NCBI GenBank assembly: GCA_039583875.1
Contig: CM077159.1
Coordinates: forward strand, 105,363,295-105,427,294
From: Platanthera guangdongensis
Taxonomy: Eukaryota > Streptophyta > Magnoliopsida > Asparagales > Orchidaceae
Length of the DNA: 64,000 bases
Reading direction: 5' to 3'
Shown here: one piece after another, positions 21,545 through 31,244 of the stretch
Numbering within the stretch: position 1 is the first letter of the stretch
Layout: every line of letters begins with the position of its first letter
Notes under the pieces: generated by a model
Told to the model about the DNA's origin: nothing
The model's database searches: none
What the model saw: only the letters and a program-made list of their open reading frames with translations
Translations under genes and position numbers: made by a program

Positions 21545-21990
21545 GAAGAGAGATGTCGACACACAAGTTTGGTCTCGAAACTATGGTGAGCGTGTCGACA
21601 AACAATGTGGATGACCTATTTATACCTTTCTAAAATCGAAGGTGAAAAGGCGCTTCAAAATACTTGAAATGTGTCGACACTATTGAAAAATGTCGACACT
21701 TACTTCTAATGTCTCGACAACTATGTGTCGACACAAATATAGTCGACAGAATATATGTGTCGACACTTATACATCTCAGCTCGACGATTAGTCAAAACTC
21801 TACTCGACGAAATTAGTGTTAAATCTAAGTGTCGACACCACCCTGGATGTGTCGACACCTAATCTGGATGTGTCGACACTAATTCTCTGAAGTGTCGACA
21901 CTGACTGTCTAGATGTGTCGACATCATTTCTCTGAAATGTCGACACCACTTCTATGTGTCGACACAGACAACTCCTTGTGTCGACACCAT
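21545..21990 (-). promoter_or_regulatory. Internal GTGTCGACAC array upstream of the SIRE-A env-like gene
   Basis: About 16 copies by eye of the same palindrome that fills SIRE-A U3, placed between the end of pol (22014) and the env-like ATG (21516), mostly upstream of TATAAATAG at 21624-21616. The array plus TATA arrangement copies the U3 design, suggesting an independent promoter. Confidence 0.65.
21616..21624 (-). promoter_or_regulatory. TATA box for the SIRE-A env-like gene
   Basis: TATAAATAG on the minus strand, 100 bp before the env-like ATG, leaving about 70 nt of 5' UTR. Confidence 0.6.
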
Positions 21991-22013
21991 TTTACTTAGC
22001 CAATTTTATGAAA

Positions 22014-23513
22014 CTATTCTAAGTTTATCATTCCTAATTCAATTTTAAACTTATTGAATTTGGTTTCATCTAGGGGCTTAGTAAACATATCAGCTATCTA
22101 ATTATCTGTTTTAACATATTCTAAGGAAATGTCCTCTTTTTCTACATGTTCTCTAATAAAATGATATCTAATTTCTATGTGCTTAGTCCTACTATGTGAG
22201 ACAGGATTATTAGCTATAAAAGTTGCACTTGTAGAATCACAAAGTAAAGGTGTTCTACTTACTTGAATACCATAGTCTTCTAGCTGATGTTGAATCCATA
22301 AAAGTTGTTCACAGCAGCTTCCTACAACAACATATTCTGACTCAGCTGTGGAGATTGCCACACTGGTCTGCTTCTTACTACTCCATGAGACCAGTTTTCC
22401 ACCTAGAAATTGACAGGTTCCTGTAGTACTCTTCCTATCTTCCTTGCAGCCTGCAAAATCTGCATCTGAATAACCTGTCAGTACAAAATCTCCATTCCTA
22501 GGGTACCAAAGGCCTAGATAAGGTATGCCCTTAAGATATCTCAAAATCCTTTTGACTGCAGTCAGATGAGATTCTTTAGGGCATGCTTGGTACCTAGCAC
22601 AGACACATGTAGCATACATGATATCCGGTCTACTAGTAGTCAAATACAGTAGGGAGTCAACTATCCCTCTATACAAAGTTTCTTCTACAAGTTTTCCTGC
22701 ATTATCTTTGCTTAGAGACATGCTTGACCCCATAGGAGTTTTCATGGTAGTGGATGATTTCATACCATACTTCTTTATCAACTCTAGGGTGAACTTAGAC
22801 TGGCATATGGACAGGCCATCTTCAGTCTGTCTTACTTGGATACCCAAGAAGAACTAAAGTTCCCACATACTGCTCATTTCAAATTTTCCTTGCATAAGTT
22901 TTGCAATCTTTCTACAAAGATTACTTTCAGTAGACCCAAATATTATGTCATCTACATATATTTGGACTAAGATAATCTTGTCTTTAGATTCCCTAAGGAA
23001 TAGAGTCTTGTCTATTTTCCCCTTGAGAATTTGTTCTCAATGAGGAAACTAGACAGGGTTTCATACCAAGCCCTTGGGGCTTGTTTTAACCCATACAAAG
23101 CCTTCCTAAGTCTATATACATAATTAGGTTTGAGAGAATCAACAAAACCTGATGGCTGCTCTACATAGACTTCTTCCTTTAGATTTCCATTCAGGAAAGC
23201 TGACTTTACATCCATTTGATATACCTCGAACCCTTGATATGTTGCATAAGCAAGGAACATTCTGATAGTCTTGCTACTGGTGCAAAGGTTTGATCAAAAT
23301 CAATACCTTCTTCCTGACTATATCTCTTTGCAACAAGTCTAGCTTTATTCTTTATGATGATTCCATTCTCATCCAATTTGTTCCTGAAGATCCACTTAGT
23401 TCCAATGATGTTGTGGTCTTTTGGTTTAGGAACTAGCTCCCAAACCTTGCGTCTTTTGAACTGATTCAGCTCCTCTTGCATGACATCAATCCAATGAGAG
23501 TCTAGAACTGCTT
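22014..23513 (-). pseudogene. Reverse transcriptase and RNase H of SIRE-A, broken
   Basis: Copia RT with [54 protein letters not shown] and catalytic YVDDIIFGS (near 22945). RNase H has GYSDADFAGCKEDRKSTTG and STAESEY. Frameshifts occur near 23255 and 23013, a stop near 22856 (FFLG), and TAG at 22100-22098 before the usual FTKPLDE end, which is readable to 22014. Non-functional. Confidence 0.9.
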
Positions 23514-24772
23514 CTTCAAATTTCTTTGGCTCTACTTGTGATAGAAAACTGGAGTAAAGAACTGTACTCAGATTCCTGCTTCTTATTTGCACTCCTTGTC
23601 TGGCATCACCAATTATTTGATTGGCTGGATGATCCTTTAAGTGTCTATTTGCTGGAGGTAGTCTGTCCTCAGGTTGAACTCCTCTAGCCTCTTCATTTAA
23701 CTGCACCTCTTGGTCTTCTTTTGCATCTAGAGAGTCTTGTACTCCCCCTGGACAGCAGCCACCATTTTCCACTTGCTGAGTTGCAGTAGAACCTTCTGTT
23801 ATGGTAAGCTTGTCCATCTTATCAGTTACACCTGTAGAGCTGCAAAAACTACTTGGCAACTCACTGTTAATCAGTCTTGTTTCATCAAATACTACATGTA
23901 TAGACTCTTCTACAACTTGAGTAATTAATTTGTTGATCCTATAAGCCTTACTATTGTTGCTGTACCCAACAAAGATCCCCTCTTGGGATTTGACAGCAAA
24001 CTTGGTTAGATAAGACTTGCCATTGTTAAGTATATAACACTTGCAACCAAATATCCTGAAATAGGATAAATTTGGTTTTCTGCCCTTCACAATCTCATAG
24101 GGAGTCTTTTTGTGGCACTTGGTGATAGTAGCCCTATTGATTACATGACATGCAGTGTTTACTGCCTCAGCCCAGAAATATTCTGGGAGAGAAGTGTCAC
24201 TCAATAGGGTTCTACCAGCCTCTATCAATGTTCTATTCTTCTTTTCAACAATACCATTTTGCTGAGGTGTTCTTGGTGAGGAAAATTCCTGAAAAATCCC
24301 AAATTCTTCACACAGTTTTGTCATACTTTCAGACTGAAATTCAGTGCCATGGTTACTTCTGATTTTGACCACTGTACTGTCTAACTCATTCTGAATTTGT
24401 TTAACAAAACTATATAAGATACTTAGGGTTTCAGATTTTTATCTTAGGAAGAACACCAAGGAATATCTTGAATAGTCATCTACTACCACAAATGTGTAGA
24501 GCTTCCAACCTAGACTGTGAACTGGCATAGGACCAAAAAGATCCATATGCAAGAGGTATAGACACCTCACTGAATCCTTGTTTTCAAGGCTATGAATGGT
24601 GGATTTGGTCTGCTTGCCTTTTTGACAAGCTGAGCATATCCCATCCTTTATACACTTAACTTGAGGACCATTCCTCACTAACTCTTTGCTAAAGAGTTGG
24701 CCAATTGTCTTATAGTTAAGATGAGCCAGCCTTTTGTGCCATTTAACACAATGTGAGACTCTCTCATCAGCA
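23514..24772 (-). pseudogene. Integrase of SIRE-A with a substituted catalytic residue
   Basis: Zinc-binding start WHKRLAHLNYKTIGQL and CSACQKGKQTKS, then LHMDLFGPM (first catalytic Asp) and VVDDYSRYS. The second catalytic Asp is Asn: IRSNHGTEF instead of the usual RSDHGTEF, codon AAC at 24354-24352. The Glu segment reads TPQQNGIVEKKNRTL. A stop lies after VFFLR near 24439. The C-terminal region has FGCKCYILNN and GIFVGYSNNSKAYR. Inactive even apart from the stops. Confidence 0.88.
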
Positions 24773-24779
24773 ACAAGAC

Positions 24780-25173
24780 AAATAGGAGAAACATTGTTCT
24801 CTCACACAAAGTCAAGATAGTAAACATTCCTTTTTCTATAACCTGTCAAAATGATCTTTTGATCACTTGACCTTTTGATATGACAATCATTCTTGACAAA
24901 TGATATGTCATATCATAAATCACTCAGCTGACTTATGCTAATGAGGTTGTGTTTCAAACCCTTTACATAAGCCACTTGAGTAATTGTAATCTGATTATTA
25001 GAAATGTTACCAAATCCCTTGATGATTCCTTTTTCTGAACCACCAAAGATTACTTTAGGGCCATCCTTGATAGGTGTGTAGTCCTTCAGCAACCCCCTAG
25101 TTCCAGTCATGTGCCTGGAACATCCACTGTCCAAGTACCATATAGGGGCATGGCCACTTGGACTCACCTGCAA
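24780..25173 (-). pseudogene. Aspartic protease region of SIRE-A
   Basis: WYLDSGCSRHMTG holds the copia DSG catalytic motif. GLKHNLISISQLSDL is followed by a stop at 24913; the frame is then readable through the junction to integrase with another stop near 24800. Confidence 0.85.
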
Positions 25174-25179
25174 AACAGA

Positions 25180-25777
25180 TTACTTAACCTTAGAACCCAA
25201 ATAACTCTTGGGTCCTTGGTGCAGGTTAGTCTGACCTTTAACAAAACTACCTGTAGCTCTTCTAGCAGGCAGTTTGCTACTCTCTTTGACACTAGAATTG
25301 TGCCAACAATCTAAGGCAAAGTGGCCTATCTTGCCACAACACCAACACTCAAACCTGTTGTACCTTTGTTTAGGTACTACCCTGGCTGAAGTATCTGCAA
25401 CAGGATTTATGTTTTGTACTGGGGTTTTGCCTTTAGATTTGGACCTAGCAGTCCTGGTAGTTTTCTTAAATCCTAATCCAGCCTTACCCTTTTGAGGTAC
25501 AAACTCATCTATCAAGGGTAAAACAGATTTAGGTTTAGAAAAACTTGCTACTATCTCTTTCTCTTTCTGAAGTCTAACCTCCAGATTTCTAATTTGATCA
25601 TTCTTAAATGTAATAGTACCCATCTGAATAACAGTAATGTTTTTCAGTCTGGCTATCTCATTCAGTTTCTAATCTAACAACTTGTCTGAATCAACAGCAG
25701 CCAATTTAAGACTATCAATCTCCTTTGCCTGAGTTTTGACCAAGGTTTTGCTTTTCTTCAAGGCCTGCAACAAGTCC
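25180..25777 (-). pseudogene. Gag C-terminal part of SIRE-A, with second zinc knuckle
   Basis: Coiled-coil region (LLQALKKSKTLVKTQAKEID, IRNLEVRLQKEKEI), then a knuckle CWCCGKIGHFALDC and basic tail. A stop after DSDKLLD lies near 25669. Cut at 25782/25783 by the Tat element; the frame resumes at 39931. Confidence 0.82.
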
Positions 25778-25782
25778 CTATA

Positions 25783-26480
25783 TGTTGAAGCCAAATTTGA
25801 CCTCAACTGAAGTTCGAAGAAAAAGGGGTGCAGCCGAAACCTACTTCTCTCAAGTCTCACCCCTTGACTGGATTCTAAGGACCTAAGACTGACCCAAAAG
25901 CCTCAGCAGGGAGGTCCCACCTCACACCCGGAAGATCTCTGAGAGCTTCCCCTCCAAAGCCAAAGCTGGGCTAGGAGCTCCTCAGAAAGCACTAGAATTC
26001 CGGAGACAATGATCGCTTGCTTTCTAAGGAGCCCTTATGGGTCTATTTATAACATTTTGCTGTCCTGAATTTACTGAAAAGCCCCTAGTTGGTCTGCCAA
26101 TAGACGAATCCCGCTGTTTTCCTGAGGGTACTGAAGTAATTTCTCCTGAGGGCAATTAAGACATTCCTTCAAAGGCCCTGGGCCCCACTCGGCGAGAACT
26201 CGGCGGGAACTATGCCGAGACCCTTCTGCCCAGGGTATGGCGCGACCGTTCTCGCTTGGCTTAGGCGAGAACCCTTTGAGATAGGAGCTTGGTTTGGGCG
26301 AGAGTGCTTCTGCGCGGCCCGCGCTTGGCGTTCTCGGCCCACGATTTCTCTCTTATAGCACCCGGCGAGAGCGTTCCCGCCTTCTGTGGGCGAGATCCCC
26401 CTGAGGGCGGGACCACTTTGGTTAACCCTCCTGCGACCATTGTGCCTCCTTGTCTGGCTCAGCGAATATGGGGTTGTACA
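25783..26480 (-). repeat. 3' LTR of the Tat element
   Basis: In element orientation TGTACAACCCC...TTCAACA. U3 (26480 down to about 26055) is full of GCGAGA(A/G)C and GTTCTCGC words. TATA box TATAAATAG at 26051-26043. Confidence 0.95.
26043..26051 (-). promoter_or_regulatory. TATA box in Tat 3' LTR
   Basis: TATAAATAG on the minus strand; the copy at 39496-39488 would drive the genomic RNA. About 545 bp from the oppositely directed TATA box of antisense gene A. Confidence 0.65.
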
Positions 26481-26500
26481 CAATCCCCGCTCTTTTTGAG
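26481..26500 (-). promoter_or_regulatory. Polypurine tract of the Tat element
   Basis: Minus strand AAAAAGAGCGGGGATTG directly before TGTACA of the 3' LTR. Confidence 0.7.
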
Positions 26501-26595
26501 CTAGCACCGCGCTCGAAAAGACATGTCCAACCCCCAAAAATATTCGCTGAGCACGTGTCAACATCAGGGAATCTTTCGGTGGGCCGTACGGTGTC

Positions 26596-26603
26596 TATAA
26601 ATA
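26596..26603 (+). promoter_or_regulatory. TATA box of Tat antisense gene A
   Basis: TATAAATA, 81 bp upstream of the ATG at 26677 and 116 bp outside the 3' LTR. The 5' UTR carries TCTCGCC words like those in U3. Confidence 0.6.
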
Positions 26604-26676
26604 TGAGTGCCGATATACGGTCATAACACTTTCCTCGGGCCGTCGTTCTCCTTCTGAGCTCTCGCCCTCTCTTGCG

Positions 26677-28040
26677 ATGCCTTCTAAGCGTGCCGATAAA
26701 CCTCTTCCGCAGGATCTGCAGGACCGCATCAACGCGGCGCAGGCGCGAGCTAGGGCTAACAGTGCCCTTGTCGCCCCATGGCTAGCGAGACAGCCGTCAG
26801 TTGCCGAGCCTTCTTTGCCTAAGAAGAAGAAGAAGAAGAAGGCGAGGGTGGTTCAGCGGGACCTATCCCGCGAGAACAGGAGCCCGCCCACCCCGACCCC
26901 TAGTTGCGCGGACGGCGCCTCGCCGCGGAAGGTAAGCTTGATATACCTATTAACAACCAGTTGCTCAATTGTTTTACTCGATACCTCTCGCAGGAGACGG
27001 TTCCCGATGCTGCCGCGTCCCCGCGAGAACGTTCGGATCCACCCTCTAGCCATTACGATGATCAGCCGCGGGTTCCCGAGGCGCCTCCTCCGCCAGACCC
27101 GAACACCGCTGGTAAAGGTTTCCTTCTTGGCTTCGCCTGGTATTTTTTAAATACTGACCTGGTTCCTCGCAGCGCCAGTTTCCGCACCTCCGGATCTCGT
27201 CACCCGGGATGGTGGGGCGAGAACAGCGAATCAGTCTGCCCATGCGGCTGACTCCTCTCTACCGGCGAGAGGAAAAGATGCCGAGATCCCTGCACCACCG
27301 CTAGACTCTAGCCTTCTAGCGGTTGAGGAGACCCGTTCCCCCGCTCTTGATCAGGCCGGGATCACCATCCGCAAAGTCTACCCCCCAGGCAAAGGAAAGC
27401 CAATCCACCTCCTCTTTGGAGCAGAGGGGGGGGGGGGGGGGCCGGGCCTTCTCGCTTGCCGTCGACCGGGGGGCCTCGTCACTCCGAAGGTATACAGCCG
27501 TTTTATCGCTGCTACCCTTTAGTTTCCGCTAAAATGGGGCTTCTTTCGATAGGGGACAAGGACTCGCGGCCTGGCGCTGAGGTAGAGGAAGAAGAAGAAG
27601 AAGAAGAAGAAGAAGAAAGAGAAGGAGAGGACGGCGAGAGCTCTCCCTTCCCTTCATCTGACGAGATGGAGGAGATCCTGACCGGTGCCGGGAGCGCAAA
27701 AAGACGGGGGAAGAAGGTTGCCGCCGTTCTGTCGAAACTCATCCGGCGAGAACGGGTCCGCGACCTTGCGGCCCGAGAGTTTCGCCAGTCAGTGGAGAAG
27801 AGGCTGGAGTCCTTGGAGCGAGACTTCCTTCTAGGCGAGATGGACCGGCCCGGGGGAGCTACCGCTGGGTCTTCACCTGAGAGATGCATTGAGAGAATCC
27901 GGGACCTGTCTCGCCGGGTTGACCTAGGATGCAGCGTTCTGTCATCCTACTTCAACCCGCAAGCGCCCCCCCGGACCAAGTTGCGGGACCGAGGCAAATG
28001 GCGTTGGGAGCAAGGGAAATGGCGCTGGGAGCCGTACTGA
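26677..28040 (+). CDS. Tat antisense gene A, predicted four-exon gene, unknown nuclear-type protein
   Basis: Predicted exons 26677-26931, 26994-27111, 27173-27489 and 27553-28040, with GT-AG introns of 62, 61 and 63 nt. The first two are needed to escape stops and give phase-matched joins. Exon 1 has a KKKKKKKAR basic run. The middle is Pro/Ala/Ser-rich and disordered. Exon 4 has a long poly-Glu stretch, a basic KRRGKK patch and a short helical region (FRQSVEKRLESLERDFL). Inside exon 3 a run of 16 G (27426-27441) throws the frame off: the frame before it is open for 80 codons and the frame after it is open to 28040, so a run-length error or slippage is likely. No known domain recognised. Transcribed against gag-pol from its own TATA box (inference). 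Confidence 0.6.
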
Positions 28041-28432
28041 AGCGCGAGACCTCCCCTCCTCTTCCCCTGGCCTTCCCTTCTCTAATGTACCCTCACTTTC
28101 TTTTTCGCTTGGAGTCGTAACTGTTGTTCCCGCACTTTGTTTGCTTATTATATTGTTATTATTTTTTATCGCGTTCCCGCTCAGCGAGAGCGACGGCTCT
28201 GTCTTTAATATTTTTGTATGCGTATGAGTTATCTTCCCAGCTCTTTGGGGTGGCGAGAACCACCTTGCTTCAGCCTACTTTTCCTGCCGCCTGACACTTT
28301 GCAACATTCGCGCCAGCTGTTTAATCGGTCGCTGTCAGATTCGGGCGGGAAAAACGAAGCGTCGCTGACCTAGGACGCGGCGGCTGTACCCTCGCCGCCT
28401 TTCTGAAAACAACCATCATTACCACGATTTCC
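28041..28432 (+). other. Intergenic stretch between antisense genes A and B
   Basis: No ORF. Contains GCGAGA/TCTCGC words (CAGCGAGAGCG, GGCGAGAACC) and leads to the gene B TATA box. A likely terminator for gene A and promoter for gene B. Confidence 0.4.
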
Positions 28433-28440
28433 TATAAATA
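28433..28440 (+). promoter_or_regulatory. TATA box of Tat antisense gene B
   Basis: TATAAATA, 170 bp before the ATG at 28610. The presumed 5' UTR (28490-28600) has at least five TTCTCGC/TCTCGCC words in about 100 bp. Confidence 0.65.
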
Positions 28441-28609
28441 GGAGGCCCACCTACCACATTCATTACTCTGACTCCAGTCTCTCTCCTCTTTGCTGTTGTT
28501 CTCGCAGTCTTCGCAAAGCTCTCGCCCCTTTTCTGTCTTCCACTTCCGTTCTCGCCTTGTTCTCGCTCTCGCCTTCTCCCCGTAGATCTCGCCTTCAATC
28601 CCTATCGCG

Positions 28610-30686
28610 ATGCCGGGTGGTGGTGAAGGACGATCGAACTGTGCGGAAGCCTTCCAAAAGCACCTCTTCCCTTCCTGCACCCTCACTCTGGAGGAGTTCA
28701 ATCTGACCAAGGCCCAGCACGTTCCCGCTGGCTTCGTCGCGCGGCCCCCGGGCAGTCATGACAAGGTCAACACTGCCGGGGAGGGGGAGCTCGCCATCCC
28801 CATAGAACACTTCGAGGTGGGCTTCCGCCTTCCGCTGTGGCCTGAGATGCGACAGGCTCTCCGGTACTACGGGGTGGTTCCCGCGCAGCTGAATCCTAAT
28901 TCAGTTGCCATTCTCGTGGCATTCATATGCTACATGCGTTCCGAGAGGATCGAGTTCAACCTGCCGATCTTCCGCAAGCTGTTTACCTTCCGCGCGAAAG
29001 GAGGCGTGGTGTTCTTCTCCGGGCAGCTTCTGAAGACGATCGGTCTCGCCAACAAGCATCATCATTGGGGCGAGAAGTTCATCTACGTCTCCGGCGACTT
29101 CGGGAACGTACCCCTGGCCCCCATCCAATATGAGGATGCCGCCTACAAGCCTCCGTCCTTGGGCTCCCGCGAGAGCGCCCTCCTTGAGTTCTTCGGAACC
29201 AAGGACTTCGACGTCCTCCACCTCCGGCGAGACGTCGATTCTCTTTCCCCTGTGCTTCCGGGAGAAGGTAGGGTCTCGCCTTCATTTGTCTTTTTTCTTG
29301 CCTTTTCCGTGATTAGAACTTATCACTGTTTTTTTTTTTTTTTTTTTTTTTTGCAGGAGAGCGCGAAATCCCTCTCCGCCAGCCTTTTGACGAGGCTCGC
29401 GCCGGAGAGAGTCAGCCTCCGAAGGACCTGCTGGCTCTTGCGAAAGCCGCCGCGCAAGCCTGCCGAAAGGAACCGGGCCTCCCTCCCTCGAGCGGTGTTG
29501 TGAAGCGAAAACCGGTTGCTTCCGCACCTCAGGCAATCAAGAGGCCCAAGACCATGGATACCGAGAAGGGCAAGGCTGCGGTTGTCCAGCCCGTCCAACC
29601 TCTCCCCCCCGGCCGCTCCTTCGAGGAGGTCTTGGAGGCAGCAAGCAGGGTTGCGGCCACCAGGGGCGGCTCGGGGACTCCTGCCGAGAACCCTCGGACC
29701 CCTGGCGCCGCCGAGAGCGAGGGTGTCGCCGCCGGGACCTCCGGCCAACCCCCGTCTGAAGAGGTGCCGCGGGGCCATCGTAACTTTGGCCTTGGCGTGA
29801 GGTACCTGGACGCGGAGAACAAGCCGCTGCTGCAATGGGACCCTGACGCCAACAAGGTCACGGTCTCGTCCCTCTTGCCGAGCTGGGCAGAGCGAGACGA
29901 GGTCACCGGCGAAGCTTTCGCCTTAGGGTATGGCCTCTACAGCCGGGAGGATGCTAGCGTCTTCGACAGGATGTCGACCCGGATGCTGGCATATGACTCC
30001 ACTCGCGCTTTAATGCGTGGGCTGGAGCTCGCGCACATGTGCGCCCGGCGGAGCATCACGATAGACCGCAACTTTCAAGATATGTTGAAGGCCAGGGAGG
30101 ATGCGGTGGCCCGGGCGGCCTCTCTGGCCAAGGAGCTGGCCGAGACCCAGCAACTACTATCCTCGCGCCAAGCGGAAGGGGTAAGCGAGACTTTTCATAA
30201 TCAGTTGTTCTCGCAATCCTAACCTTTTTCTTATGCTAACCTCCCGTTGTTCAGGATTCCGCTCAAGCCGCGCTTCGCGAGGAGCTGTCTCAGGCCCGAT
30301 ATGACAACGTTCTCCTGCGAGAACAGATCGCGCGCCTCGAGGCGAGTGCACCCCCTCCGCTGGACGAGAGATTGAAGAGCCAGTATTACTCGGCTTATGA
30401 CATCGACAAGCTCCTTCAGGGGAACGCGCAAGCCACCGTAAAGCTGACGCTGGAGACGCTGCGCGACATCAACTGTTGGGACGAAAGGGGCAAAGACATT
30501 ACCGCTCCACAACTTGTCCCGTGGCTCTTCGAGCCCGTCCCTAAGCCCCCTGGCGCCCCCGATACTCCTCCCTCGGATGTCCCAAAGTCCCCCGCGGCGG
30601 ATGGCGAGACCTCTGGGGGGAGCTCCGGCGGAAGCTCCAGCGGAAGCTCCAGCGAGACTTCAGAAGGGTACAGCTTGTCCCCTTGA
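28610..30686 (+). CDS. Tat antisense gene B: spliced accessory protein with gypsy-type transposon domain
   Basis: Predicted exons 28610-29267, 29357-30180 and 30255-30686. The introns are 89 nt (GTAGGG...T-tract-TTGCAG) and 74 nt (GTAAGC...TTCAG) with matching phases 1 and 0, giving an unbroken 637-residue protein. Residues about 20-190 (LTLEEFNLTKAQHVPAGF, FEVGFRLPLWPEMRQALRYY, LNPNSVAILVAFICYM, FRKLFTFRAKGGVVFF) resemble the Pfam family called putative gypsy type transposon (PF04195), known from antisense ORFs of Tat elements. A basic, Pro-rich linker with KRKP and KRPK follows, then a second folded region (FGLGVRYLDAENKPLLQWD), an Ala/Glu-rich coiled coil across the last intron, and a Gly/Ser tail. 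Function unknown. It is intact while gag-pol is broken. Confidence 0.75.
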
Positions 30687-31097
30687 GGGTCCTTCTTGTT
30701 TTTGTTCTTCACGTTCATGTAAAAGCGCGAGACGCTATCACTTTGTACCTGTATTCAGTATTTGTTAATGCAAATATTTTTTCTTGCGAACATTTTTTGT
30801 TATTTGCGAATGTGTTTGATGTGGTTGTCGTAGTCGAATGCTTTTGGCGTAGGCTTCCGCCAAGGCCCTTGGCCTTCATAGGAAATTCGTAGCGATGAAT
30901 CAGCAAGAACCCGCGGTAACCGGCCAGCCGGAAGCGTAACCCTCGGATCCTTAGGACGGGACCGTCCCCTTTAGACTGCGCGAGCTCCCTCTGGCCCGTC
31001 GCCTAACGCTCTCGCCTGTTTGTTCGAGAGAGCGCCGAGAGGGGCCTTTTTGGCGAAAGCCTTCCCACCTCGAGATCCCTTTGATAGGGACTCTCCT
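30687..31097 (+). other. 3' flank of antisense gene B
   Basis: T-rich likely 3' UTR and terminator region (30700-30850), then non-coding sequence with CTCTCGCC and GAGAGCG words near 31010-31035. No supported gene. Confidence 0.35.
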
Positions 31098-31170
31098 GCC
31101 GAGATCCATTCCTGCCGAGATCTATCTCAGCCGAGATCCATCCCTGCCGAGATCTACCTCAGCCGAGATC
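31098..31170. repeat. Short tandem repeat, GCCGAGATC core
   Basis: Five consecutive CTGCCGAGATC(C/T)A or CAGCCGAGATC(C/T)A units of about 15-17 bp, directly before the 115-bp array and sharing its GCCGAG core. Confidence 0.75.
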
Positions 31171-31244
31171 CATCCCATCCTTTTCCCTTTTCACTTGGTA
31201 TCCTCAACGTGTTTCCTGCCTTGTACAAATCTAGCCAACCAGAC

